Shown in pieces: positions 24,373 through 40,397 of a stretch of 64,000 nucleotides of DNA. The stretch covers positions 16,060,001-16,124,000 of the forward strand of contig CM076141.1 of NCBI GenBank assembly GCA_038025085.1. The letters run 5' to 3'. Position 1 is the first letter of the stretch. Each line of letters begins with the position of its first letter. The notes beneath the pieces were generated by a model that was not told the origin of the DNA, did no database searches, and saw only the letters and a list, made by a program, of their open reading frames with translations. Position numbers and translations under genes: made by a program. This DNA comes from Tetragonia tetragonoides (Eukaryota; Streptophyta; Magnoliopsida; Caryophyllales; Aizoaceae).

Positions 24373-25302
24373 TTAATCGATCTTTGAGAAGACAGTCGCT
24401 CCACGGAGTTGGTCGAATAGATCATCAATCCTCGGCAGTGGATAACGATTCTTGATCGTAATCCTGTTTAACTCACGGTAGTCTATACACAGTCTCATAC
24501 TACCATCATTCTTACGCACGAATAAAACAGGAGCACCCCAAGGCGATACACTAGGACATATGTATCCCTTCTCCAGTAGTTCTTCTAGTTGCGTCTTCAG
24601 TTCTTTCATCTCAGCAGGAGCCATACGATACGGAGCTTTTGAGATCGGAGCAGAACCTGGAGCTAAGTCGATCGTGAAGTCAACAATGCGTTGCGGAGGC
24701 ATTCCGGGTATCTCGTCTGGAAAGACGTCAGCGTACTCCGAAACAACTGGAATAGGTTGCAAAACTTTGGCTTCTCGACTTGTATCCACCACATGAAATA
24801 GGTAAATCGATTCACCTTTAGTCATACACTCCTTTGCCTTATTGGTCGCCACTACCTTCAGCATTGGCTTGACCACAAGTCCTTTGTAGGTAATCCTCCG
24901 ACCCTTCGGTCCACGCAACGACACACGTTGTTCAAAGCACTCTATCTTAGCCCTATACTTGGCTAAACAATCCATTCCCAATATAATGTCAAATTCCTTC
25001 AAATCCATCTGAATCAAATCCGCAGGCAAATCGAAATCAGCTATCCTAATCGGACACTTTTCATACAACGCTTTACAATTAACAATCGACCCATCTGGCA
25101 TCCTAATATTTGCACTATACACAGAACTAGGCTCTAAACCTATCTTAGATGAAAAGCTCTTAGAAAGAACAGAATGCGTTGCACCACTATCAAATAAAAC
25201 AAAAGCAGGTTGAGAGTTAACTAGAAAAATACCAGCGATCACATTCGGGTTCGCCTCAGCTTCATTGCGGTTTAGCACATAGACCCTTCCATTCACCCCT
25301 CT

Positions 25303-25383
<81 letters not shown>

Positions 25384-26516
25384 CTGCACGGGGTTGGAAG
25401 GTGCGGGAAGTAGTACTTGATTATTCGCAGCAGGAGCAGCAATATTATTGCGGTTGTTGTTGTTGTAACCTTCATTTCTACGATAGTTACCACCATTTCC
25501 GCGATTACCATTTCCATTTCCACCGCGATTGTAGTTGTTATCGCGGTTCTGACCATTGTCATTCCTGCCACAACTCCAGCATTCAGAAGCTTTGTGACCA
25601 GGCTTGTTGAACTCGAAGCATTGAAGCACGTCACCACGACAGTTCTTGCCAGGATGCGTCTTGTTGCAGCGAGTACAAGGCGTATTCCTCCTAGCTAAGA
25701 TCGTAGCTCTATGACTGTTCGAGTCACGATTCCTGTTCCCGTTGTGGTTCTGATTACCACCTTGGTTGTTGTGATTGTCGTTGTTCGGCCTTGGCCTCTT
25801 ATCTACGCCATTTGACTGGGAAGAACTCCCTTCGTCACGTTTATGCTTCCCAAGCAACGAATCACGACGATCTACAGCACGCTCTTGGTTCAAGGCTTTC
25901 TCGTACGAACCTTGGAACTTCAGCGAGTTTCCCATAATAAAACGTTGTATGTCCCACTTCAGACCATCCTCGAACCTCTCGACACGTTCAGCTTCGGTCA
26001 TCACCAAGTTAGGTGCAAAAGTAGCAAGCTCGTTGAACTTTGTTGCATACTCAGCTACAGATAGCTTCCATTGATAGATGTTCTCGAATTCCCATTGCTT
26101 CTGGCGATAGATAGCTCTTGGATAGAATCTCTCACGAATGGATTCCTTGAATTCGGTCCACCCGTATTCTTCAATGGCGAGCAGATCAGTGCCCACATCA
26201 CTCCACCACTTGTTCGCTTCACCCTTAAGGTAGTACGTAGCGGTGTTGACCTTCATGTTGTTAGGCCGACTAGTCGCCCTGAACAACTTTTCGAACTCTA
26301 TAATCCAGTTATCAAGCTTGGTGGGCTCAGAGCCACCCTCAAACGTCGGAGGTTTGAGTGCATCGAAATCCTTGAAGTTGCGCGTCTCAAGATTCTGCGC
26401 GTCTCAGGATTCTGCGCGTTGTGGTCTTGCTCCTGGCGCTCTAGTTGACGCGTAATGTGCTCGACCACGTTGGTAAGACCTACTTCTAGTCTCGCGAGTC
26501 GGTCGTTGGTTGCCAT
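24373..26516 (-). pseudogene. Chromovirus B gag-protease-RT (N-terminal part)
   Basis: The start ATG is at 26,516. A 17-bp tandem duplication at 26,389-26,405 shifts the frame early in gag. From 26,286 the frame runs open for 637 codons to the TAA at 24,373-24,375. That open stretch shows Gag, two CCHC knuckles ([13 protein letters not shown], then [14 protein letters not shown], where the second Cys is Phe), poly-Asn, protease DSGAT and the RT N-terminus with LCIDYREL. The final TAA is shared with copy A. This is the best-preserved gag-protease in the window. Confidence 0.92.
25304..25384 (-). repeat. AAC/GTT microsatellite in gag of copy B
   Basis: A pure run of about 27 GTT triplets encodes uninterrupted poly-asparagine on the minus strand. 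It is the counterpart of the interrupted tract at 1,918-2,010. Confidence 0.96.
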
Positions 26517-27214
26517 TATAACAAATCTGAGACATAAAAGAGCAATGGTTGATCACCATTTCAGCAAAGTTGGCACATTTGACCCAAATCGAGGTCTAAT
26601 TAAGAGATATAGGTTATAATTGAAACCTTTATCTTGACATTTAGCAAATAGCATATAAGTTCCAATGATCGACCTTACATTGTAGGTCTAAGCAACATAC
26701 TTGCTTTGAATGTTCTGAGTTCTCATGCATAATAGTTCGATATGCTATGGCAAAGTAGACACATTGGTCTCACACGATTGATAAGCAATAACATTTTTAC
26801 AATTCACACATTGAGGCTCCATACTATTTAGTAGGGCAATAAACAATAACATTTGATTGCATACAATACATGCTTAGCCTTTGGCTCACAATTGATATGA
26901 TCATGCTCAATGAAAATTTCGCCATAATTCCGACATGGATTTCCCATCATGTCTAGGCAATACGAGATAGCATTACGAAACTATTTGTCAACCATGCAAC
27001 TATGTGATAAAACGATCATATAAAACAAATTCTCAACGATATCATATAATCAAATGAAATAGTCTTGCAGTGAGACAAATTGCAAGTAAATAACAATTAT
27101 AAATATTTGTTTCCTATGAACCTACACCAACATCAAACTTGACCACGCAAGGCCATCACAATAGCTAAAAGTTCAATAAAACTCAAATAGAACTATAAAA
27201 ACAATCAACTAGTT
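26517..27214 (-). other. Untranslated spacer between extra ORF and gag (copy B)
   Basis: Counterpart of 3,130-3,825, also without a supported ORF. The CTCAG acceptor-like site before gag is kept (CAG at 26,527-26,529). Confidence 0.65.
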
Positions 27215-28141
27215 TTACTTGACACTCGCACACATCTTCTTCACATTAGGGGACTCATCATGATCGTCCTTCCTCCTAGGCTTCACCTCCTTGCAGGGCG
27301 TGTATGGATAAGCATATCCACCAAACTTCTGGGGCATGAAACGCTTCCTAAAGTCTTCGGCATGTTTGCGCTTCCTGGTCCAGCAATACTCGCACATACT
27401 TTTCGGCGCAGGCACTAACACATGGTTCACCTTCCACTCGAACTCGGACAGGCATAACTCAGCTGCAACGCCTCTAAAGCAGAGAGACCATCTCGTACCT
27501 TCTCCATCTTTCTTCTTGTGCAAGTGACCACTATTGGAGACTACGTCGTCGTACTTCTTATGGAGTCCCATCCAAGGATGGATGTTAAGCAGTCCAGCTA
27601 GCAGTAGCTCTACCCATAAGCCTTCGTGTAGACTCATGCGATTCTCGTACTAGTAACGCTCGATCGTAGTGTAAGCACGTCGTATGTAGATACGTATATC
27701 CTCGAGTTCAGCGTCAGTAGCGAAGAATGACTTCACAGGAGGAGACCAATTTGCAGCAGGGATAGGTGCAGCAGTAGGTGCAATATGGTTGTCACTCTCG
27801 ACACCAATATCTTCCAAATCCGGCATGTCATCATTCTCTTCCGCTGGGGTATACTCAGGCTCAGACTCGGAGGGATCTTCCTCATCATCATCTACAAGTG
27901 CGACGTGTACAAAAACTGGGGTGGCAGCATGCGCGGCTTGCACGGCTCGTGCGGCCACGTCGCGTGCAACGTCCTCGTGCGCGGCGCGGTCTTGCGCGGC
28001 CTCGTGCCGCACATTCACATTGTTTCCTGTCGATTCGCTGTCCGATGAAGCTACATACTCCACGGGTTGTGCACGATGAGCTAGGGCGCGTACCCTCTGG
28101 TGTGCAGTCGACTTCCGCGTAGTAATTCTTGTCCTTACCAT
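27215..28141 (-). pseudogene. Extra chromovirus ORF upstream of gag (copy B, one stop)
   Basis: The same 308-codon ORF as at 3,826-4,752. It is interrupted only by TAG at 27,650-27,652, where copy A has a Gln codon. The acidic N-terminal region, the conserved C-terminal block and the CEYCW plus basic tail are all present. Compared with the gag-pol of the same element, which carries at least five lesions, it is little damaged. Function unknown. Confidence 0.85.
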
Positions 28142-28319
28142 CTATAGGTAGACAATCAAACAATAAAAACTTTATAAATCACAAGCAAAGTGATTTCAAA
28201 TAATTCCTATCTTCTAGGACTACTACGCTCAACGACTTTAATTATATTTTATTTTTCCCAAAATGAAACTTATCTTTATTAATTCATTAATTAATCCTAA
28301 GCAACCTTTTTAAACCTAG

Positions 28320-28332
28320 GGCTCTGATACCA
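28320..28332 (-). other. Primer binding site (copy B)
   Basis: TGGTATCAGAGCC on the minus strand, two bases from the LTR end, as in copy A. Confidence 0.92.
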
Positions 28333-28334
28333 TT

Positions 28335-30296
28335 TGTAACAACCCCAAAATCGCAACGATTTTCTAGAAGCTATCGACGTCGCTGTGCACGACTCGACAC
28401 CACTGAACTGTCCCAAATCTGAGGGTCGTTACTGCAACATTTATCACTAAGGAGTAAATTCTAAGCAGAAAAAAAGACTAGGCATCAAAAGGAGCTTCTA
28501 AGGAAACTAAACAAACTAAACAGTTAATATCAGAGTTGTCTATATAGTGAGCTAAAACTATTAAAGCAATTTATTACAACTTGCCTTCAAAGGGCTAAAT
28601 CCAATAAAATCCCAACGATGTAAATTGAACAGAAAGAATTCTAAAAACCGACGCCAACTCTACTTCCAAGTTGTACGTCCTCAATCAACTAAATCTGCAC
28701 TTTGGTTTCCGTGACGGAAACAAAATACAGAAGATAAGAAAAGAAACAAAAGAGAAACAAAAATCACATAAACTGAATAAACGTCATCCGTACCCAGTAA
28801 AAACATTTTGCAAACCTTACCTGAGGTTTTAGAAGAATCATTGAAATTCATTTGCATACGCACATAAGCATATAATCAAGCATACGCATAACGACATTCT
28901 TTTATATACAATTCTTGTATAGTGATCATACAAAAGATGACATAGACAATCCGTCTTGATTAGAGAGATGTAAGAGAGCGAATAGAACAGCGATTACCCA
29001 TATTGTTCATCGAAGATACAATCACGCCATGGACTTAATAACTCTAGTGTGCACACTACCTCTAGTACAACTAAACGAACCTAGAGGACTTAATAAATGA
29101 GGAATGATATGTCCCAGACACACTACGAGGTGTCCATAAGTAACTTGGGAATCACTCATCCCTTGAACTACAACATTAGGTGCAATCCCGATTGCTCGAC
29201 TACTCCTAGGGATCCATTAGGAGTCTTACTCTCATTTAATTCAATTCACATAATTTGCATTGGTTGACATAGTGGCACTACGAGACCACGACTTACTAAT
29301 TCATTTCATGCTCTAGACAATGAATAGTAAATAACGACGATAATGATAATTCAACACGATGAGAATTAAACATGCTTTAATTCAATAACGACGATAATTC
29401 AATAATGATGACAAGCAATGTCTAGCACAATTTCGGCAGCACTTCGGCAGGGTAATATGATATCCAAATATTCACAAATCATCCAATGCATTCAACGATA
29501 ATATATAGGTGCTCACTAGCACTCAATAATACCCATACCAATTAGCATATAATTAGTAGCATAATAATACTAATATTTTACCATTTAACAATTGTCCAAT
29601 AATCATCATATGGACTAATTAATTTCCAAAACATGCTAACATCAACATGCTAATTATAAACGATATTTACAGAAGTTAATCATGCTTAATAATTTTATAA
29701 TAACGACGATATAATTTAGTCATGCCTTGCATATTAAATTCACAACAATTTCCCAATTAGCACATAACACATCAAAATAGTTTTGATGGGGCTTTGTAAG
29801 AAGGTAGGCATGAGCGCTTACCACTACAACGCTACCAAACAGTAAGTATGCTCCAACGATCGATGATTATCACACTTGCTCGTTAGGTCCTAATCAAAAA
29901 CAATTACCAAATAAGTATTAATTAAATACGAAAATACAAATAGTAACCAAATATTTATCTGATAATTTTATTAAATTCCTTGATTTATTTCAACCAATCT
30001 AGGCTTTTGAAAATCCGAATTCCGATTCCGAATGAGTACACAAAAATAAAAACATTAAATCGAAAAAACTAAATATCAAATTAATAATTACGAAAAATAT
30101 AAAAACGAAACCCTAACTTCAAAACTATGTCTAGGTCACGGGTACACATGCATGGGACCCATAACCCGACCCAACACCACCACTACCACCCACTGGCCAC
30201 CATGGCCGGTGGTGGTGGTCGCCGGAGCTTCGGCGAAGAGGAGAGAGAAAGAGAGAGACATGCGAAAGAGAGGAGAAGAGAGAACGCGAGAGAGAG

Positions 30297-30379
<83 letters not shown>

Positions 30380-30503
30380 AGAGCCAGGGGGAATGATTGA
30401 CCACCCACCGGTCACCACCTGGGCGTCGGCCCGGTAGTCCGGCAATCGGCAGCCGAACAGGAGCGAGAGTGAGAGTGTTCGCGAGGGGGAGAGAGAAAGC
30501 GAA

Positions 30504-30562
<59 letters not shown>

Positions 30563-31072
30563 ATAGGGGAGGTGGTTACTGGCGGGAGGGCATGCCGGTC
30601 GTGCTTCTCCGGTGAGCAGCAGGGAGAGAGGAGGAGGCTCGGTAGAGAGAGAGAAAGAGAGAGGGATGTCGGCGGGTGAGAGAGAGAGAAAAGAGTGAAT
30701 GCTTGAGGGTTTGATCTGTTATGTAAACTGATCACCTGCCTCCACTTTTTCCTTATAAAGGCCCTTAGTCAACCCAAGTCAAATACTACTAGGTTTAGGA
30801 ATTTATTTAATAATTTTCTGATTTAAGTAGCTAATTAAAACTAATTAAAACAAATTAAAACAATATGAATAATTCTTATTCATATATAAAACCTTTTAAT
30901 TAAACTCCTCAAAATTGATAAATGCAATTTACGAAAATCCCATAATAATTAATATTATTATAGTTTAAATTGAATAAATTGAATCATTGAATATAATTAC
31001 GATTTAATCTTCGAAACTATTTATAAATCATTTATATCAATATAATAATAATAGAAATATTGGGGTATCACA
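28335..31072 (-). repeat. 5' LTR of chromovirus B
   Basis: About 2,738 bp, starting with an intact TGTGATACC on the minus strand (31,072 leftwards) and ending GGTTGTTACA. It carries two GA/CT microsatellites (about 30,308-30,378 and 30,508-30,560), the 8-bp inverted repeat at 28,705-28,721 and the second inverted repeat at 29,202-29,224. It is longer than LTR A mainly through these microsatellites. Confidence 0.9.
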
Positions 31073-34672
<3,600 letters not shown>

Positions 34673-34676
34673 TCCA

Positions 34677-37600
34677 AATCCAGGGGGTAAGATCATTTGC
34701 CACTATTGTGATAAGCCAGGCCACATTCAAAAACATTGCAGGAAAATGAAAAGAGACAAGTCCAGAGAAAGGAAAGAAAAGGGTGAGTCATCCGGGCAAC
34801 AACCACAAGAGAAAGATAACAACACCACTGCAATTGCAACAAGTGATGAATTATTTTTTATTGGTGATCATTGCCTAAATCTAGCTAGTGATGATTGTAC
34901 TTGGGTGATTGATACGGGTGCTTCGTATCATCTTACCTCGCACCAGGAGTACTTCTCATCTTACACTAGCGGTGACTTTGGCTATGTAAGGATGGGGAAT
35001 GATGGTTAATCCAAGATTGTAGGCATGGGTACTGTGTGTTTAGAGACATCCACAGGTTGCAGTTTGGTGTTGAGAGATGTCCGACATGTTCAAGACATCC
35101 GGCTGAATTTGATATCTCCTGGGTTGCTCGATGATGCTGGGTACTCCGGCAACTTTGGTGGTGGAAAGTGAAAGCTTATCAAAGGAAGTTTGATTGTGGC
35201 TCGTGGGAGCAAGCAGAGATCCTTGTATGTAATGCAAGCTAAGTTGTGCAAAGGAGAAATACATGCAGTTGATGATTCCTCCAGCGAGTTATGGCACAAA
35301 AGGCTTGGTCACATGAGTGAAAGAGGTATGCAAATGCTTGCTAAGAAGAAACTCCTCCCTGACGTTCAAAGGTATGTCCTTGAAACCCTGTGTTGATTGT
35401 TTAGCTGGAAAACAACATAGGGCAGCATTTCATACTCGTCCCCCCATCTAGAAGAAAACATGCATTAGATTTTCTTCACACTGATGTATGTTCCATGGAT
35501 ACTAAGTCACATAGCGGTGCACTTTATTTTGTTACTTTTATTGATGATTATTCTAGAAAACTGTGGGCTTTTGTGTTGAAAACCAAAGACCAGGTACTAC
35601 AGTTTTTCAAGCAATTCCAGGCCAGAGTTGAGAGAGAAACAGGCCGGAAGCTCAAGTGTGTTAGAGCTGACAATGGTGGAGAGTACAGGGGTCCATTTGA
35701 AGAGTACTGCAAAGCACAAGGCATCAGGTTTGAGAAGACAGTTCCAAAGACACCTCAGTTGAATCTACTTGCAGAGAGAATGAACAAAACAATTGAAGAA
35801 AGAACTCGATGTATGCTCTCTCATGCAAAGCTGCCTAGGATCTTTTGGACCGAGGCAATGTTTACAGCAGTGTATCTCATCAACCGGTCACCTTCATTTC
35901 CTCTTAATGGAGATGTTCCGCAGAGAGTATGGACTGGTAAATAGGTATCTTTCAGTCACCTGAGAGTCTTTGGGTGTCTTGCATATGTTCATATTCCCAG
36001 AGATGAGAGGTTTAAGCTTGATAGCAAGACAAAGCCATGCATCTTCTAGGGTACTCAGAGGATGAGTTTGGTTACAGATTGTGGGATCCAGTTGGCAGGA
36101 AAGTGATAAGAAGCAGAGATGTAGTGTTTTTTGAAGACGAAACCTTTGCAGATTATGAGAAGAAGAAACAACCAGAGCCTTCTCCTAGTGACAACACCAA
36201 CACAGATCCAATATTTTCTCAAGTAACTCCTAGAGTTCAAGGGGGAGAGCAGCAGGAAGATAGAAATGATGATCATAACAGTGATGATGGTGATGATGTT
36301 CAGCCACCACCAGATCATACCACATGAAGAAAAACCCCATGTACAACCAGAACCACAGTTGAGGAGATCCACCAGAGAGAGACATCCTACCTCCAAATGT
36401 CCAGCAGATGAGTATGTGTTGATGACCGACGGGGGAGAACTAGAAAGCTATGAGGAGGCTATGTCACATGAGCACTGCAAGGAGTGGTACAATGCCATGC
36501 AAGATGAGATGAAGTCCTTGCAAGAGAACCACACCTATGACTTAGTAAAGTTGCCTAAGGGCAAAAGAGCACTCAAGAACAAATGGGTGTACAGATTGAA
36601 AACTGGAGAAGATGGTTCACCACCCAGGTACAAGGCACGTTTGGTGGTGAAAGGATCGAGTCAAATGAAAGGCATAGACTTTGAAGAAATCTTTAATCCA
36701 ATTGTGAAGATGTTTTCTATTAGAGTTGTTCTTGGCTTAGCTGCTAGCATGGATTTGGAGGTGGAACAACTTGATGTGAAGACTGCTTTCCTCTATGGTG
36801 ACTTAGAGGAGGAAATCTACATGGAGCAACCAGAAGGTTTCCAAGAGAAGGGAAGTGAGAAGCTTGTATGCCGCTTGAAAAAGAGTTTATATGGTTTGAA
36901 ACAAGCACCTCGGCAATGGTACAAGAAGTGTGAGTCTTTCATGAAAGACCACAGTTTCCACAAGACACATGTAGATTCAGGTGTGTTTGTGAAGCATTAC
37001 GCCGGAGGTGATTTTCTCATTCTCTTACTTTATGTGGATGACATGTTGATTGTTGGACAGAATAAGGAGAAGATTGCCAACCTGAAGAGTGCCTTGAGCA
37101 AGTCCTTTGCAATAAAGGACCTTGGCCCTGCAAAGCAAATTTTGGGCATGTGTATCTCTCGTGATAGGAAGAACAAGAAGATATGGCTATCAAACGAGAG
37201 TTACATTCAGAAGCTGCTAGAGAGGTTCAAGATGGACAAAGCTAAACCCGTGAGCTCGCCACTTGCAGGTCACATGAAGCTAAGCTCCAGCCAGTGTCCT
37301 ATAAGTGAGAATGACAAGAAAGAGATGATGACAGTGCCTTATTCATCCGTCGTGGGTAGTTTGACGTATGCCATGGTATGCACTAGGCCAGACATTGCAC
37401 ATGCCGTAGGGGTTGTTAGCAGGTTCATGTCTAATCCTGGCAAGGAGTTTATTTGGATGAGAGATTTTCTAGAGGAGTTGGGATTGAAACAAGACAAGTA
37501 CCCTCTTCATTGTGATTGTCAAAGTGTCATCCACCTTGCCAAGAATGCAGCCTACCATTCCCAAACCAAACACATACGGAGGAGGTATCATTGGATTCGA

Positions 37601-37750
37601 GAAGTGGTAGAAGACAAGTCATTTGAGCTTGTGAAAATTCACACCGATCTCAATGGATCGGACATGTTGACGAAGGCCTTGCCTAAGGAGAAACTTCTTG
37701 TTTGTAGAATTATTGCGGGCTTGGTCGAGCCCCCCATGTAGGAGTGAGGG
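34677..37750 (+). pseudogene. Copia B knuckle-protease-integrase-RT-RNase H polyprotein
   Basis: The zinc knuckle is at about 34,700-34,740, followed by the protease (DTGAS), integrase, RT (YVDDM near 37,033) and the same shortened RNase H as copy A. Lesions are TAA at 35,007-35,009, TGA at 35,169-35,171, an extra base near 35,370, an extra base and TAG near 35,442-35,451, TAG at 35,942-35,944, a lost base near 36,047 and a change of frame near 36,321. From about 36,330 to 37,741 the RT half is open. All these lesions are private to this copy. Confidence 0.92.
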
Positions 37751-37757
37751 GGAGATT

Positions 37758-38564
37758 TGTTGGAGTATCCCTCCTACATGGAGGAAGAACCCAATTTATT
37801 TGGGTTATATTTGTTTACCATGTGGGTTACCCATGTGATGTTTAAGTGAAGGGCAATTTCGTACATTCACTCCCAAATGGCTTCCCTTATAAGCCAAAAG
37901 GTTAGAACACTTAGAAGTAGTTTAGTGGAAGAGAGAAAAAGCCTAGACACTCTCACAAAATTCAGGAGAAAGGTCTAGAAGTGAAGAGGAGAGAGAGAAG
38001 AGGAGCCACCTACGAATTTTGGTGCTGGCAGCCCAGAAATCCGCCCCGATCGATGACCAAACGAACTCCGATCGTTGCGAGATTTTAGCACGTTGTTCCT
38101 GACATCCCCCTCTTCAAATCCAACGGTCAGAATTTCAATTGGAGCTCTCTAAGTCAGTTTTCTATACTCAGCTCTTATTTTATACGAAATTGTATTTTCA
38201 CTCTTTTGGGTGATGATTTGGGAGACTTGTTGTGCCAAGGTTGATCCTTGATGATTGTGAATGCCTCTAGTTGATCTAGGGAAGAACTATTGTTGTACCC
38301 ACTTGTTAATGTTTTGATTAGTGGAGGTTTTGGTACCGTTTGTTAACGGTCCCGTGGTTTTTTCCCCACATCGGGGTTTCCACGTAAATCCTTGCGTCTC
38401 CTTGTTTATTACTGTTTTGGGACTGATTTATAGTTGCGTTTGCTGCTGTCATTTTGGTTCAATATTGTTTGGTTGCTTGAATTGGTTATTTCTCATCTTT
38501 GCATCACAACCGAAAAAAACGACTTTGTTGCTTCCGCTTGTGTATTTGTGTGCTTTCCCCAACA
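37758..38564 (+). repeat. 3' LTR of copia B
   Basis: An 807-bp LTR, TGTTGG to CCAACA, preceded by a polypurine tract (GAGGGGGAGA). It shares with the copia A 3' LTR changes absent from the copia A 5' LTR. Confidence 0.93.
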
Positions 38565-40285
38565 ATAATCCCTAATGGAGAATAATTAAAACAAAAAGGA
38601 AGAAAAAGATATAAGTACACGGAATTAGTAGTGATGGTGATATGTTAGGAACCTTGTTCAAACCAATCAAACGAGGCCTATGCTAATACATCTTCATTAA
38701 TTATAGAGGACAATAGGACATGATATCCCGCTTCTATTCCTCTCGATGCCTAGTCCAATTGCAACAAGCAAGCCTTAGGCTCATTTTTTAGAGCTGGAAA
38801 AAAAAATGATCTGAATTGAATTGTAGTGAAATGAACCGAACTAAATTGACTTTTAGTTTAACCGTTAACCGCTTAAAACTCATCCAAATATATTCAATAT
38901 TAGATTATTTGAAAGTATGCTTTGAGATATTTTTAGTGACATAGGTATCATCATAAATGTATTTCAGAGGTATAAAATTGTTTTGAGTACGTGATAAGTC
39001 ACAAGTAAACAGAATTCAAGTGAAATTAAGTTGAGGAGAACGTAAGTTTAGAAGAAAACCCACAAACCATGTTTATGAAACACCTACAAGATATTTCTTT
39101 TATACAAACTCACCTAATATATTCGTTTTTGCTAATTATAAACACCTTTGTTAATTTTCAACCAAAAATTGATGTTGCCCCTTATTTCTTTATTTTGTAA
39201 TATTTTTGACGTGTTATTATTTTTCACCTAATTTTAAAAATGTTCACGGAAAATAAAATAAATTTTTCCCCCAGTTAATTTATATTTGTGGTTGTCGTAG
39301 ATGATTTTTCAGTCGAGCGATGGAGTACACGAAGTTGGTGAGCTCAAGTTAACTCTTCAGCAAGTTGGATTGCGAGTTGAGGAGAGATAAAAAGGGATAT
39401 TAGATATGTGGTATATACTTTAGGTGCTTTTGATAGTACATAGATAGGTAATCCTGAGGGTTGAAAGGTGCGCGTAGATCAGCCAGTAAGTAATTTAAAG
39501 CCTGCAAGCTAAATCTCGCGTCCGTAAATATTTGAGTGCGGTGTACCCAAAGTTCATTTTGGGGGAAAATTTCTAAAAAATGAGTGGAAACAATATGGGG
39601 TCAAAAAGTAAGAAAATCAAGGCACAACATTGATGACATGGTGCATATCAATCACTTGAGGTCTTTAAACTTATAGAGAGAGATAGAGAGAATAAATTAC
39701 ACTAGAATAAGAAAACAGCAGAGGATTCAAACACATGTTTCACTGAGAATAGAACAAAGGTGTTTATAAAGAACGAATACATATTTTGTACATACATTTC
39801 ATTTTGTACATATTTTGTACATTTCATTTCATTTTCTCTTTTTTTTTTTTTTTTTTTGTAAAATATTGCATTTATTAGGAGTTTCTGCACAATTTTACCT
39901 TGTTGGTTGTTGTTGTTGTTGTTGTTGATGATGATGATGTCTTTTGCTAATACCATGGCCAAATAAATCTTGATCAATTATGTGCGGTTAACCTAATGTG
40001 AGTATTACTACTATCATTTTCTTATACTCCAACCAATATCTACTTTATAACTTGACGAAAATCTGCCGACACTATACACTGCTTAGGACAAAAGTTTTCC
40101 ATGTCAGGGAAAAGCAATTGTCATACACATGTTACATATATATCAAACAATAATGAAACAGAATGACGTACCATGCATCTTTTTCTAGCTGTAGGTACTT
40201 GATGATTGCATTATGTTTGTCTCTCTATTATAGGAAAATGATCATTTGTTCCGTTCTATATTTACTATAGCAAATCATATACTAA
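38565..40285. other. Intergenic DNA right of copia B
   Basis: Counterpart of 18,155-19,587 up to 40,017, then about 270 bases unique to this side. No gene is supported. A poly(T) run lies near 39,838-39,858 and a short GTT run near 39,905-39,927. Confidence 0.75.
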
Positions 40286-40397
40286 TGTGCCATTTGGTAG
40301 GGGGTAATGATTAAGGGAGTAATGGAATGGATTTTTAGGCTAAAATGAGAGGTATGTGAGGTAGTAGGTGTTAGATTTTATGAGGAGGGTAATGATT

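Larger units (their letters stand above)
22254..31072 (-). mobile_element. Ty3/gypsy chromovirus copy B, truncated at its 3' end
   Basis: The duplicate of chromovirus A read on the minus strand: 5' LTR, primer site, extra ORF, gag, protease, RT, RNase H and integrase. It is broken inside the integrase C-terminal region at about 22,254, right after VGSKVLLRV. Everything beyond, including chromodomain, polypurine tract and 3' LTR, is missing. The bases outside its 5' LTR match those outside copy A, which shows one original insertion. Confidence 0.93.
34677..38564 (+). mobile_element. Ty1/copia element B, 5'-truncated
   Basis: The duplicate of copia A, lacking the 5' LTR, primer site and nearly all of gag. 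The junction at 34,673-34,676 joins intergenic DNA (equivalent to 12,169) to the end of gag (equivalent to 14,271) on a shared TCCA. The right side is complete, with a 3' LTR ending CCAACA followed by ATAAT, one base different from the GTAAT target duplicate of copy A. Confidence 0.94.
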
